The notes: a model not told the origin generated them from the sequence alone. A stretch of DNA of 64,000 bases from Flavobacterium rivuli WB 3.3-2 = DSM 21788 (GCF_000378485.1 NZ_KB899966.1:186001-250000), one strand, 5' to 3'; shown: positions 35,813 through 45,499, numbered from the stretch's first letter. Program-made: numbers and translations.

Positions 35813-36505
35813 TTAGTTAAGCAGGTAGCTTATGTTTACATTAGCAGTAATGGTTATTTCGCCTACTGCAAGAGTTTCTCTTGGTGCAGCAGCATCCATA
35901 CTTTTTTCCATCATTGTTGCCATACGGTATACCGGTGGGTAGTAGGTTTGTGTATTATCTGTCACTAACAACGCTTTGCCTAATTTCTGACCTAAAGCAC
36001 CGGTATAATCGGCTGCTTTTTTATTAGCATCGGCAACAGCTTTAATTCTTGCTTCGCTTTCATACTGCGCCTGTTTAGATGTTTTAAAGCTTACACCGTT
36101 TATAGTGTTTATACCTGCATCTGTAAGGCCCATCATTAAAGCATCGTAGTTAGAAAGATCTTTTAAGTGAATAACAATAGTTTGAGATGCCACATAACTT
36201 TCTTTCTTTTTAGAAAGGTCATAATCACGATTAAGGGTTACCCTTTGCGTTTGGTAATCGCCCTGTGGCAGCTTTTGGCTTTTAAGGTATTTTATAACTT
36301 TATCTACGGCAACATCATTAGCCTTTTTAACTTCGGTGGCATTCGTACCCGTGTTGCTTACGCCCACGGTGATATCTGCCTGGTCTGGTGTTACAATAAT
36401 TTTGCCTTCGCCAGATACATTTATCTGCGGTTGCTGGTTAGGCTGAACTTGTGCCGTGGCAAGTGTACCAACAAATACTAATACTAAAAGTGCAATCTTT
36501 TTCAT
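35813..36505 (-). CDS. SIMPL (DUF541) domain protein, exported
   Basis: This 230-residue protein has a signal peptide (MKKIALLVLVFVGTLATAQ) and a single SIMPL/DUF541 domain with INVSGEGKIIVTPDQADITV, DYDLSKKKESYVASQT and the C-terminal LAVGEITITANVNISYLL. The family is periplasmic or outer-membrane associated, with some members linked to oxidative-stress phenotypes, but no mechanism is agreed. Its nearest neighbour on the same strand is the rhomboid gene 58 bp upstream. Confidence 0.9.
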   Translation of the reverse strand: MKKIALLVLVFVGTLATAQVQPNQQPQINVSGEGKIIVTPDQADITVGVSNTGTNATEVKKANDVAVDKVIKYLKSQKLPQGDYQTQRVTLNRDYDLSKKKESYVASQTIVIHLKDLSNYDALMMGLTDAGINTINGVSFKTSKQAQYESEARIKAVADANKKAADYTGALGQKLGKALLVTDNTQTYYPPVYRMATMMEKSMDAAAPRETLAVGEITITANVNISYLLN

Positions 36506-36562
36506 GGTGTTTTATTTTACGATTTTCTGTAGGAAATTCAAATTGCGTGCCAGTTTTTTGAT

Positions 36563-37207
36563 TTATATTTTATTTGTCTTGGCCATAACAAATAAAATGA
36601 TAATGGGTATCAATAACAATATAACCATCAGGGTATTATCATAAATCATGTGCGGCTCTCGCGAAAGTGTAACGGCATACCCCCCAACGGCTCCGCCAAA
36701 ATGGGCTACGTGGCCTATGTTATCATTCTTTGCCTTCATGCCATAAATAGAATACAGCAGGTAGCCAATACCAAAAACAAAAGACGGCAACTCTACAACA
36801 TAATACAGGTATATAGTGCCGTACGGATTAAGCAATATTGCTGAGTATAATACTCCCGTTATGGCTCCTGATGCGCCTATGGCAGTATACCAATAATCGT
36901 CTTTATGAAAATATAATGTTAGCAGGCTGCCTGCCACAAGGCTTACAAAATAAACCAATATAAATGCAAATACACCCATATAGGATATAACCACCGGTGC
37001 AAAAAAGTAAAGTGTAAGCATATTAAATGCAAAATGCATAATATCTGCATGCAAAAAAGCACTGGTTATCATGCGATACTGCTCGCCTGCACGTATACTG
37101 CCAACATGAAATTGATACTTCCTGAAAAAATCCCTGTCGTTTAGCCCCTTGTAACTCACTATTGCATTAATGGCAATAATAATGATTACCGCGATGTTCA
37201 TATCCAT
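36563..37207 (-). CDS. Rhomboid-family intramembrane serine protease
   Basis: This 214-residue membrane protein has six predicted helices. The catalytic dyad is S113 in GASGAITG and H169 in AHFGGAVGG, with HMFxFN-like NMLTLYFF (62-69) after HADIMHF. It cleaves transmembrane segments of unknown client proteins. It is divergent from the LpxL-like acyltransferase gene across 109 bp. A second ATG at codon 3 is an alternative start. Confidence 0.92.
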   Translation of the reverse strand: MDMNIAVIIIIAINAIVSYKGLNDRDFFRKYQFHVGSIRAGEQYRMITSAFLHADIMHFAFNMLTLYFFAPVVISYMGVFAFILVYFVSLVAGSLLTLYFHKDDYWYTAIGASGAITGVLYSAILLNPYGTIYLYYVVELPSFVFGIGYLLYSIYGMKAKNDNIGHVAHFGGAVGGYAVTLSREPHMIYDNTLMVILLLIPIIILFVMAKTNKI

Positions 37208-37298
37208 AAATTATTTTTAAGTTGTAAAATTACTTAATATCATTGGTAAACCATTATCCTGAACACTAACAAAAGTGTAATTTTATAAGAATAAAAAG

Positions 37299-37306
37299 TA
37301 TATTTG
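37299..37306 (+). promoter_or_regulatory. -7 promoter element of the LpxL-like gene (TATATTTG)
   Basis: TATATTTG fits TAnnTTTG and lies 10 bp before the ATG at 37317, giving a very short leader. No TTG is found 19 bp upstream. Confidence 0.5.
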
Positions 37307-37316
37307 TAAAAAAAAC

Positions 37317-38228
37317 ATGCATCTATTAGGATACATCCTCATATATCCCTTTTTCTGGTTCATCTCTATACTCCCTTTCAGGATACTATATTTTCTATCA
37401 GATATTCTTTACATTATTGTTTACATGATAGCAGGTTACCGAAAAAAAACTGTAAGGTTAAACCTTGCTCTTGCATTACCACATTTAAATGATGCCGAAC
37501 GTAAAGTAATTGAGAAAAAATTCTTTCACCATTTTTGCGACAGCCTTGTAGAAATGATAAAAACCATGTCTATTTCTGAAAAGGAAATGAAAAAACGTTT
37601 TGTCCTTGAAAACATGGAACTGGTGCATGAGTATGAAGCCCGTGGAAAAAGCGTTGCCCTGATATGTGCCCACTATGGCAGTTATGAGTGGCTGCTCATA
37701 ATGAATAAATATCTTTCTACTCACAAAGGCTTTGGGATTTATAAAACAGTACGTAACAAATATTTTGACGCACTTGTAAAAAAAATACGCAACAAGTTTG
37801 ATGCCCAGCTTGTAGATACCAAGCAAGTTATACCTGCCATGCGCGACCACAGGCGTAAAGGTATTTTAGGATATTATGGTTTTTTAAGTGACCAGTCGCC
37901 TAAACTGGACAGTGCCATATATTGGACTAATGTATTTGATATGGAAGTACCTGTGCATGTAGGTGCCGAAATGCTCGCCAAAAAACTCGACCTAAATATA
38001 ATGTTTGTAAAAGGGGCAAAAATAAAACGTGGCTACTACAAGGCAACGTTTATTGGCCTTGACAAGGCCCCTAAAGAATATCCTAATTATGAAATTACCG
38101 ATATGTTTTTACGCCTTATGGAAGAACAAATTCGTGAAACTCCGGAATACTACCTTTGGACACACAAACGTTTTAAACACCGCCGTAATGACCCGCCCGC
38201 TTTTACTGCAAATCAAACCAATTCATAA
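37317..38228 (+). CDS. Lysophospholipid/lipid A acyltransferase (LpxL/HtrB family)
   Basis: This 303-residue inner-membrane enzyme adds a secondary acyl chain in lipid A synthesis, or acylates a related lipid. The N-terminal helix (about 5-38) is followed by the H-x4-E motif (H119, E124 in CAHYGSYEWLL) and a later LSDQSPK segment. Length is typical. Its 3' end overlaps the convergent aminotransferase gene by 26 bp, and no terminator separates them. Confidence 0.9.
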   Translation: MHLLGYILIYPFFWFISILPFRILYFLSDILYIIVYMIAGYRKKTVRLNLALALPHLNDAERKVIEKKFFHHFCDSLVEMIKTMSISEKEMKKRFVLENMELVHEYEARGKSVALICAHYGSYEWLLIMNKYLSTHKGFGIYKTVRNKYFDALVKKIRNKFDAQLVDTKQVIPAMRDHRRKGILGYYGFLSDQSPKLDSAIYWTNVFDMEVPVHVGAEMLAKKLDLNIMFVKGAKIKRGYYKATFIGLDKAPKEYPNYEITDMFLRLMEEQIRETPEYYLWTHKRFKHRRNDPPAFTANQTNS

Positions 38229-39705
38229 CCATAGCTGTAGCATCGGCGCTGTTATCCTGTAAATGGGTAAACTCATTTGTACGGTTATTATAAGTATAAT
38301 CAGCAGCCCAGTCAGTATGATTTGCGGCTAATGCCTTAATACTTTCGCAAACATATTGTATCTCTGCATTTGTTGTAGTTGGGTGAATTGACATACGTAT
38401 CCATCCCGGTTTTTGTATAAGGTCGCCTAATGATATTTTATCGGTAAGGTAATGGGACTGCTCCTGGTCTACGTGCAAAAGGAAATGCCCATAAGTACCT
38501 GCGCAGCTACAGCCACCTCGTGTTTGAATGCCAAACCTGTCGTTAAGCAGTTTTACCCCAAGGTTAAAGTGCAGCCCTGTTATGTAAAACGAAATTACCC
38601 CAAGCCTGTTAGTATGCTGTGGTGCCAGTATATTTATATTCTCAATATTGCCAAGAGTAGAAAACACATAATCTATCAATTCTTCTTCGCGGTGCAGTAT
38701 ATTAGCAACGCCCATTTGCTCCTTAAGCTTTACGGCAAGTGCCGTTTTTATAACCTGAAGAAAGCCCGGTGTACCGCCATCTTCGCGCTCCTCTATATTA
38801 TCAAGGTATTTATGTTCGCCCCACGGGTTGGTCCAGCTTACTGTTCCCCCACCCGGATGATCGGGTATCATGTTTTTATACAGCTTTTTATTGAAAATTA
38901 ATATACCTGCCGTACCCGGCCCGCCAAGAAATTTATGCGGAGAAAAGAATATGGCATCAAGGCGTGCCTCTTCATCTTCGGGATGCATATCTATAGTAAC
39001 ATAAGGTGCAGAACATGCAAAATCAACAAAACAAACACCATTGTACTGGTGTATTAATTTTGCTACTTCATAATATGGCGTCTTAATACCGGTAACGTTA
39101 GAACATGCCGTTATAGAAGCTATTTTAAGGGTGTTGTCTTTATACTCTTCAAGTAACGCTTTAAAACTGTCAAGACAAATAAGCCCCTGCGGGCATGCAG
39201 GGATTATAACCACATGGGCAATGGTTTCCAACCACGATGTGTGATTGGAGTGGTGCTCCATGTGCGATATAAAAACGACAGGTTTTTTCTCTGCCGGAAC
39301 ATTGGTAAAAGCCCTTAAATTCTCCGGAACCTTAAGCCCCAGTATCCTTTGGAATTTATTTATAACGCCTGTCATACCTGTACCATCGGTAATCAGGATA
39401 TCATCGGCATCAGCATTAACGTGGTGTTTTATAATATGACGTGCTTCGTGGTAAGCCGTTGTCATAGCTGTACCACTTACGGTAGTTTCGGTATGGGTAT
39501 TGGCTACAAAAGGGCCAAAAACATTGCTTATCTTATCTTCTATGGGGCGGTAAAGGCGGCCGCTGGCAGTCCAGTCTGTATATATAATTTTTTGTGTACC
39601 AAATGGCGAAACAAATTCCTGGCCTATGCCTATAATGTTTTGCCTGAACGTATTAAAATAATCTTCGAGTTCGGTATTCAATAAAGTATCTGTAGCCTGT
39701 AACAT
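38203..39705 (-). CDS. Class V aminotransferase-fold PLP enzyme (cysteine desulfurase-like)
   Basis: This 500-residue enzyme has the fold-type I PLP site: VDFACSAPYV (D228, PLP ring) and FSPHKFLGGPGTAG with the Schiff-base lysine K258. A cysteine pair in TRGGCSCAGTYG is near the usual desulfurase active-cysteine position. It is longer than IscS/SufS (about 400) and the substrate is unknown. There are no isc/suf neighbours. A -7 element precedes it. Confidence 0.88.
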   Translation of the reverse strand: MLQATDTLLNTELEDYFNTFRQNIIGIGQEFVSPFGTQKIIYTDWTASGRLYRPIEDKISNVFGPFVANTHTETTVSGTAMTTAYHEARHIIKHHVNADADDILITDGTGMTGVINKFQRILGLKVPENLRAFTNVPAEKKPVVFISHMEHHSNHTSWLETIAHVVIIPACPQGLICLDSFKALLEEYKDNTLKIASITACSNVTGIKTPYYEVAKLIHQYNGVCFVDFACSAPYVTIDMHPEDEEARLDAIFFSPHKFLGGPGTAGILIFNKKLYKNMIPDHPGGGTVSWTNPWGEHKYLDNIEEREDGGTPGFLQVIKTALAVKLKEQMGVANILHREEELIDYVFSTLGNIENINILAPQHTNRLGVISFYITGLHFNLGVKLLNDRFGIQTRGGCSCAGTYGHFLLHVDQEQSHYLTDKISLGDLIQKPGWIRMSIHPTTTNAEIQYVCESIKALAANHTDWAADYTYNNRTNEFTHLQDNSADATAMVMNWFDLQ

Positions 39706-39725
39706 AAGTTAAAGTATTAGCATTG

Positions 39726-39733
39726 CAAATTTA
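39726..39733 (-). promoter_or_regulatory. -7 promoter element (TAAATTTG) of the aminotransferase gene
   Basis: TAAATTTG on the minus strand matches TAnnTTTG and lies 21 bp before the ATG. No clear -33 TTG was found. Confidence 0.45.
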
Positions 39734-39762
39734 GCAAAATATATATCTGTTTGCTTTAAATT

Positions 39763-42108
39763 CTATTTTAAATACATTGATAGTGTGGGACAGCTATATT
39801 TCTTAAAGGTTTCAGTTTTGTTGTATTTACCATAAAAGTCTTTAACCCATCGCGTAGGTTTGTATACCCTCTTTTCTTCCAACGAATAATTTTGTCTATA
39901 ATCACTATACCGTTCACATGCGTGCAACATAAGCACAGCCATGGCACGCTGCTCATTATTTGTTGCAGCTTCAAAAGCTTTCATATAGTACTTGTGGGCA
40001 AGGGTAAGCTGCGCATAATTACCGCTGCTGTATTGTTTTTTGTAAGTTAAGAGGCTGCCAAATGTTACCTCCCATCCTGCACTACCCTGATAATAAGTAC
40101 TCATAAACCATGCATTGCCTCTATAACTGGTGTTATAATATGCATGCCCTAACCTAAGATAGCTGTTTGCATCTGTTTTATTTTCAAGATCTTTAATCTC
40201 TTTTACAAACAATAATTTAGAAAATGTTTTTTTATTCTTTACAACCGGCCTGCCATAGTCAAGTATCGCAGGAAAAAATGGATCTATAGAATCATCTTCT
40301 GCATAAATTAATATCTCTTTTGCTATAGTATCAGGTATTTGCTTAAATGTTTCATAAGCCAGTTTCAGTTTATTTTCCCTGAATGCCTGCCTGCCTTTAA
40401 AGTCAAGATAATACTCCCTGACCGTAGTGGTACCCTCGCAAATAAATTTTTCGAATGGCGTTTTATTTTTTTTATCATTAAGTGCTATAAGATTATCTAC
40501 ATCTGATGATTTGGCGTACTTATCTAAGTAGCCCAAATAAGTGTAACTAAATTTTTCGGTAGATATCGGATTATAACCATAATCAGTATACTTATATGTA
40601 TCTGCTTTAAGAAATAATAAATTAGCCGTAGCTATATCCCCCTTTTTGTTATATTCGGCGGCTAATAATGTAAGTAATGTATACAGGCTTTTGTTGTAAG
40701 ACAAGTCTGTAATTGCAATTTCCTGTATTTTAGTAAAGGCATTATACAATTGTTGTTTTACCTCAGTGGTTGTAATATCATTTTGTTTTACGTTTACAAG
40801 AGCTAATTCGGTATATTTTTGAACCTGTATAGACGGTTTTGCATTATCACTTATTGCCGATGCATATTTGTATCCATCCTGTATGTTATCATCCATAAAG
40901 TTAAGGTGTGCCAATGCTGCAGCCATAAAATCATGGTTATTACCTACTGCTGCCCTGCCATATAACTCAATAAGATACTTCCTAAAACTACGAAGGTATT
41001 TAATGTCTTTTCGATAGTTTTTAGCACGGACATCCATATAGCTGTCGCCTTCCCAGGTTTCGGAATAAGCACCCGGAGCGTTGTTTTTCATTAGTGAGTA
41101 AAAAAGCCAGTCTTCAAATTTATTTACTTCCCGCCCTACCAGCAGGTTTACATACTCGCTGCCGGGTGCTAAACGGTTAACCTCTTTTATAGCATTAAAC
41201 ACAGGGCCGGGATCGCGCATGGCATGTATTGCTATTATAACGGCACGTTCATGATCATTTTTAGCCAGTTTGAGTGTGTTGTTTTTTTCTTCGAGATTAT
41301 ACCATTGCAATACAGAGATTACTTTTTCATCGCAAAGGTCGAAGCAGCGGCTCAAATAATAGTTTTGTTCGGCTTTATCATTTGCAGCATACGCCCTAAA
41401 AAGCATTGCCCAGGATTTTAAAACCGTTGTTGTAGCACTGTTTTCAAAATAGCGATTATAAAGTGGTACAACATTATCCTTCCTGCCATAACGTATAAGC
41501 ATAAAGGCATAGCGCTCTTTAAGAAACTGGTCTTTACAGGCAGCAAGTCGCTTCTCTATAGGTACAAATCGGCTATAATCAACAATTGTGTCTTCGTTGC
41601 TGTCCCAATAATTGCGTGGCCCTTCATCGTCCCATGACTCCCATGATGTTTGCGAACTGCCACCCTCATACTCCATTTCTTTTGCAAAAATGAGATATTG
41701 TAAATAGGCTTTATTCTCTGCACGCAGCAATGCTTTTATAAAAGTGTTGTCTTTAAAATACGATTTTAACTGCTTAGCATCATATTGTTTCCTGAACTCT
41801 TCCGGCGGAGTGTTATATTGTATTTGATAAATATCGTCTGTCAACACGCCTTTACCCAGCTTATGCTGCCACTCGGCACAATTGCGCAGGCGATCGGCAT
41901 CGCTTTGTATGATATCGGTATTTAAATAATGCTCTGTATAATAAGCAGGCTTAAATTTCTCCATACCCGGAGTGTCAGCCTTAAAAAAGGCCAGCCTCAG
42001 GGTTTCATAATCATCTCCCCACCCACAGGCACCCGCCTGTACCGTAATAAGTAGAGCCAGGCTAACGGCTAAAAAGCGAGTAATAGCCGGATATTGTTTT
42101 GATACCAT
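39763..42108 (-). CDS. Large exported protein of unknown function with helical repeats
   Basis: From the ATG at 42108 this encodes 781 residues with a signal sequence (MVSKQYPAITRFLAVSLALL) ending near QAGACGWGDDYE, possibly a weak lipobox. The rest is largely helical and TPR-like (AEQNYYLSRCFDLCDEKVIS, KLAYETFKQIPDTIA). An upstream ATG at 42129 would add MKIIYSN but spoil the signal. The start overlaps the end of the next unknown gene by 47 bp, so the two are coupled. I cannot assign a family or role. Confidence 0.75.
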   Translation of the reverse strand: MVSKQYPAITRFLAVSLALLITVQAGACGWGDDYETLRLAFFKADTPGMEKFKPAYYTEHYLNTDIIQSDADRLRNCAEWQHKLGKGVLTDDIYQIQYNTPPEEFRKQYDAKQLKSYFKDNTFIKALLRAENKAYLQYLIFAKEMEYEGGSSQTSWESWDDEGPRNYWDSNEDTIVDYSRFVPIEKRLAACKDQFLKERYAFMLIRYGRKDNVVPLYNRYFENSATTTVLKSWAMLFRAYAANDKAEQNYYLSRCFDLCDEKVISVLQWYNLEEKNNTLKLAKNDHERAVIIAIHAMRDPGPVFNAIKEVNRLAPGSEYVNLLVGREVNKFEDWLFYSLMKNNAPGAYSETWEGDSYMDVRAKNYRKDIKYLRSFRKYLIELYGRAAVGNNHDFMAAALAHLNFMDDNIQDGYKYASAISDNAKPSIQVQKYTELALVNVKQNDITTTEVKQQLYNAFTKIQEIAITDLSYNKSLYTLLTLLAAEYNKKGDIATANLLFLKADTYKYTDYGYNPISTEKFSYTYLGYLDKYAKSSDVDNLIALNDKKNKTPFEKFICEGTTTVREYYLDFKGRQAFRENKLKLAYETFKQIPDTIAKEILIYAEDDSIDPFFPAILDYGRPVVKNKKTFSKLLFVKEIKDLENKTDANSYLRLGHAYYNTSYRGNAWFMSTYYQGSAGWEVTFGSLLTYKKQYSSGNYAQLTLAHKYYMKAFEAATNNEQRAMAVLMLHACERYSDYRQNYSLEEKRVYKPTRWVKDFYGKYNKTETFKKYSCPTLSMYLK

Positions 42109-43165
42109 ATTGCTGTATATAATTTTCATCCCACGAAAAAAAAGTAACCCTTGAATTCTCCAGATCTATTTCATCTTTAAGTATATCGATCATTTTTCGC
42201 ATTTCTTCATCCGAAACTTTTTCAACACGCACTTCGTCTCCGTTACGGTAATACGTTTCGCCCAATACTTTATCCTGCGTAAACACATAACGGTTAGCGG
42301 CTATTTTTTTAAACCGGGGACTGTCAGGCGAAAAATAATCATCATTCATTATCCCTAAAAAATCCTTTCCCCTAAAAACAAGGTTCCAGCTAAATACAGG
42401 TAGCGCTACATCTAATTTTAAAGGATAGTTGTCATGGTTTATATATTGTTTGAGCACTTTAGACGACCCTATAGAATTTGCCGTTTTAGTACTCGCAGGG
42501 TTGTCCATATTGTAGCACATAAGGAGTCCGCGGTCTACAGGTGGTATACCTGCTGTTTTATAATCGCGGTACTGCCATAAGCGTATTGTAGCCGATATTT
42601 TATACTGCGGTAATGCCTTTTTTATCCGGGATAATAAATAAAAATAATTATCGCGGCTTTTACCGGTCCAGTCGCAATCTATAAGTACTTCTTTTATACG
42701 CGTATCAAATACTCTTGTTTCTTCAGCCTCACACATACTTCGCTCCGCTCTATCATCCAACTTGTATTTTTCTACGGCAAAGTCGCCAATATCCTTACGG
42801 GTAAGCTCTATTATTTTATTAATACGTTTAACTACATTATCTGCCAGTGCAGCAAGCTGTTGCCTGTTACAATTTAGTACAACATCATTAGTAATATAAA
42901 TAGACGGAGTTACCTCCCTGCGGTTTTCATAGCTTTTAAAATTCCATAAAGTAGCAACAGGCAACGGCTTTTGCTCATAGGGATTCCAGCCTACATCAAA
43001 AAGGCGCATGTAAATATGCGAAATTCCTAAACTGTCAGCTTTATCATCATCAATGCTGTAGGGTTCATAACTGGTTTTCCAGTAGCAAAAAGAGCGCGTT
43101 ATATTAACGTCTTTATTACATGATATAAGCAAAAATATTCCACAGAGGAACAACAGTTTTTTCAT
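42062..43165 (-). CDS. Lipoprotein with TIM-barrel (GH18-like) features, unknown function
   Basis: This 367-residue protein has a lipoprotein signal (MKKLLFLCGIFLLISC, C16). Its core has strand-like segments SHIYMRLFDVGW, EVLIDCDWTG, YKISATIRLWQY, LLMCYNM and DVALPVFSWN, which resemble the barrel strands of GH18-like proteins. The DCDWT strand would have Thr where GH18 enzymes have the catalytic Glu, so it may bind rather than cut sugar. This is inference from pattern. It overlaps the next gene by 47 bp and is preceded by copy 1 of a 62-bp repeat. Confidence 0.7.
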   Translation of the reverse strand: MKKLLFLCGIFLLISCNKDVNITRSFCYWKTSYEPYSIDDDKADSLGISHIYMRLFDVGWNPYEQKPLPVATLWNFKSYENRREVTPSIYITNDVVLNCNRQQLAALADNVVKRINKIIELTRKDIGDFAVEKYKLDDRAERSMCEAEETRVFDTRIKEVLIDCDWTGKSRDNYFYLLSRIKKALPQYKISATIRLWQYRDYKTAGIPPVDRGLLMCYNMDNPASTKTANSIGSSKVLKQYINHDNYPLKLDVALPVFSWNLVFRGKDFLGIMNDDYFSPDSPRFKKIAANRYVFTQDKVLGETYYRNGDEVRVEKVSDEEMRKMIDILKDEIDLENSRVTFFSWDENYIQQYGIKTISGYYSLFSR

Positions 43166-43187
43166 TAGCCTGAGGTGTTTAAATCTG

Positions 43188-43249
43188 TAACGAAAATAGT
43201 ATTAAAACAGTATGTTTTATTGTAAAAATAGATGGTGTTAATAAGTTTT
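43188..43249. repeat. 62-bp direct repeat, copy 1 (duplicated upstream region)
   Basis: Identical over 62 bp to 43905-43966. It lies 23 bp before the start of the lipoprotein gene. On the minus strand it contains AAAACA-TAC-TGTTTT (a short dyad) and TATTTTCG, a TAnnTTCG-type -7 variant. It is probably a duplicated promoter or operator. Confidence 0.9.
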
Positions 43250-43267
43250 TTAAAATTCCTAAGTTAT

Positions 43268-43894
43268 TTATTTAGAATCAATAACCTTGTGAACTTTAAG
43301 AATATCCGACTCAAAATTCAGTGTGAATTTTCCTTGCCCGGATCTCACAATACTATCCATTTTTGGTGTAAGCCAAAAATAAAGCTTAGTATCTACAAAA
43401 CTAAAACCTTTTGTATATTCTGCATTTATATTAATGTCATTAATAAATTTACCAAGACTAATGTTATTCTTATAAAAATTATCTTCGTCACCACCACCGC
43501 TGCTTTTATAAAGAATATCTTTTGCCAGTAATGAATCTTTAATTTTATATACTATTCCATTTTGAGTAAAGTTTATGCTAAACTGCGTTATGGCATCCAT
43601 TGTACCACTTCTTCCCGGTTCCCTGCCATCTAATAACATTTTTTCAGAACGTTTACCGGCTTTAAATTCTTTTTTAAATTTCAAAATTATACCCATCCTG
43701 CCCTTCTGATTTTCATTATAGTTTTGTATAGTAAGACCCTCTACACTATCTCCCACAATTTGTACAACCTCTGCATCAATAGTTTTAACAGAATAATATT
43801 CGTTTGTCTTCTTAAAATTAAAAACTAAAATCACAACGACAATCAAACCTAAAATAAGGGCGATTGTAAGGACTATTTTTTTTATTGAAATCAT
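43268..43894 (-). CDS. Single-helix anchored protein of unknown function
   Basis: This 208-residue protein has an N-terminal helix (VLTIALILGLIVVVILVF, about 8-26) and then a periplasmic beta-rich domain (YSVKTIDAEVVQIVGDSVEG ... SQGKFTLNFESDILK region). No motif is recognised. It sits between two copies of the 62-bp repeat and lies upstream of the TIM-barrel lipoprotein gene, in the same direction. Confidence 0.72.
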   Translation of the reverse strand: MISIKKIVLTIALILGLIVVVILVFNFKKTNEYYSVKTIDAEVVQIVGDSVEGLTIQNYNENQKGRMGIILKFKKEFKAGKRSEKMLLDGREPGRSGTMDAITQFSINFTQNGIVYKIKDSLLAKDILYKSSGGGDEDNFYKNNISLGKFINDININAEYTKGFSFVDTKLYFWLTPKMDSIVRSGQGKFTLNFESDILKVHKVIDSK

Positions 43895-43904
43895 AGTTTA
43901 GTTA

Positions 43905-43966
43905 TAACGAAAATAGTATTAAAACAGTATGTTTTATTGTAAAAATAGATGGTGTTAATAAGTTTT
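43905..43966. repeat. 62-bp direct repeat, copy 2 (duplicated upstream region)
   Basis: Identical to 43188-43249. It lies 11 bp before the start of the anchored-protein gene (43894). The two copies bracket that gene as direct repeats 717 bp apart. Confidence 0.9.
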
Positions 43967-43986
43967 AAATTAGTAGTATTGAAAGC

Positions 43987-44026
43987 AAAAAAAATGCGGT
44001 TGAATTTTACAATTCAACCGCACTTT
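43987..44026 (-). terminator. Rho-independent terminator of the porin gene
   Basis: TGCGGTTGAATT (43995-44006) and AATTCAACCGCA (44011-44022) pair perfectly around TTAC. On the minus strand the stem is followed by eight T. It lies 24 bp after the porin stop. Confidence 0.93.
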
Positions 44027-44045
44027 TAATCTATATTATGTAGTA

Positions 44046-45266
44046 CTATATACCAATCTCAACCTGAAAACGCAAATACCAGTTTTGTTTAGATGTCCCG
44101 TCAAGGTAATTAAGATCATCTAACGTTAGTTCGGCCTGTGCCTTAAAGGCATGTTCCCAAATATATTTTGTAACCCCAATGCTGTATTGCTTGGCATTTG
44201 GTGCCAGGTTTTGTATATCGCTGTTTACTTTCTGGGTAGAAAAACGGCCTATAATTTCGTAATCTGACAGGAATAAATAACTCAGTTCATAATCAAACCC
44301 GTGGCCTGTAAAAATATACTGCACATCGGTAGCATCAAGCGGGCTAACCGTAACAGGATTGTCTGCAATGCGCTGCATGTAGGCGCTCATAAAAGCCCAA
44401 CCGTTATATTTTACCATCGCATCTAAAAGTATCGACTGCATATCACGTTTTTCAAAAAGGTCGTTCCCTAATTGCCCGCCCGTTCTCCTTGCCTTATTAT
44501 TAAACTGGTAAGCACCGGACAACATTAACTTGGGTTTGGCTTCGCGCATAAGGTCGCCCTCAAAATAAGCTCCATCTTTAGTAAAAGAACCCAATGGGTA
44601 TAACTCTACTTTACCGGTGTAAGCGAGTCCGTTATCGGGCTTATCGGTAGAGTTTCGGCCTTCGCCGGTACTTATCGCTCCCCGTAAATTGTACGAGAAT
44701 TTGTCCATACGCTCATGCTGGTTATGCACCTGCACCCCAAAATCCCTGTCTATAGTAAAGCGTGCATTATTTATACTCCTGTCGGTTAGCTGCAAACCTC
44801 CGGATGAATTTACCCTCTGGCGGTTACCCGGCAATTTAGTTTGCCCAAAACCAAAATTCCAATGCTTGTTAGGACGATAAAACACAATTGCATCGCGAAT
44901 AATGTTTATGTTCTCGCCATCTTTAATTTCGCCCACATCGCCGGGCGCAAAAGAAAGCTGTAGCGCATAAATAAATTTAGGGTTACCCACATAACCGTCA
45001 AAACGCAGGCGCAGGCGGCGTATCTGTCCGTCAATGGCAGACTCCTCCCCCTCATTCTGAATGTAAGTGGCGCGGTTTTGCATCCTGAAACGAATATTGA
45101 ACTGAAAGATACTATCGGGAGATGTTATTCCTAATCCCTTACCGTAATTGTAATACGGCAATGCTGATAGTTTAAGGTCGTTATCCTTGGTAGTTTTTTT
45201 AATATCTATTTGCGCAGTAACTCCTGCACTAATTAACAAAATTAATAACGTTAATGCGTTCTTCAT
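44046..45266 (-). CDS. OprO/OprP-like phosphate-selective porin family protein
   Basis: This 406-residue outer-membrane protein has a signal peptide (MKNALTLLILLISAGVTAQ), then amphipathic strands typical of the OprP/porin-O family (FNIRFRMQNRATYIQNEG, IRRLRLRFDGYVGNPKFIYA, NFGFGQTKLPGNRQRVNSSG, FDYELSYLFL) and ends in an aromatic strand. The phosphate selectivity is a family name only; no phosphate genes adjoin it. It is monocistronic, with a strong terminator. Confidence 0.85.
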   Translation of the reverse strand: MKNALTLLILLISAGVTAQIDIKKTTKDNDLKLSALPYYNYGKGLGITSPDSIFQFNIRFRMQNRATYIQNEGEESAIDGQIRRLRLRFDGYVGNPKFIYALQLSFAPGDVGEIKDGENINIIRDAIVFYRPNKHWNFGFGQTKLPGNRQRVNSSGGLQLTDRSINNARFTIDRDFGVQVHNQHERMDKFSYNLRGAISTGEGRNSTDKPDNGLAYTGKVELYPLGSFTKDGAYFEGDLMREAKPKLMLSGAYQFNNKARRTGGQLGNDLFEKRDMQSILLDAMVKYNGWAFMSAYMQRIADNPVTVSPLDATDVQYIFTGHGFDYELSYLFLSDYEIIGRFSTQKVNSDIQNLAPNAKQYSIGVTKYIWEHAFKAQAELTLDDLNYLDGTSKQNWYLRFQVEIGI

Positions 45267-45491
45267 TTAGTGGATATAATTCTAAATTATCTTTTAAGTA
45301 CTGCGTATTGCGTTAAATTACTTTAAGTTACGCGTCTATAAGACACAACTGTAAAGTTTGCGCAAACTTAATATTAATTATCATCACTCAATGTTACGTA
45401 AACGTTACGTTTACAAAAATTTAAAATTAACTTTGTTACTAACACCCTATACAATATAAGTTAGGAATTTTATTTTTGACTGCTTAAATAG

Positions 45492-45499
45492 TACCTTTG
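45492..45499 (+). promoter_or_regulatory. -7 promoter element of prmA (TACCTTTG)
   Basis: TACCTTTG fits TAnnTTTG. It overlaps an upstream in-frame TTG (45497), which excludes that codon as the start. Transcription near 45505 leaves a leader of about 10 nt before ATG 45515. Confidence 0.65.
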
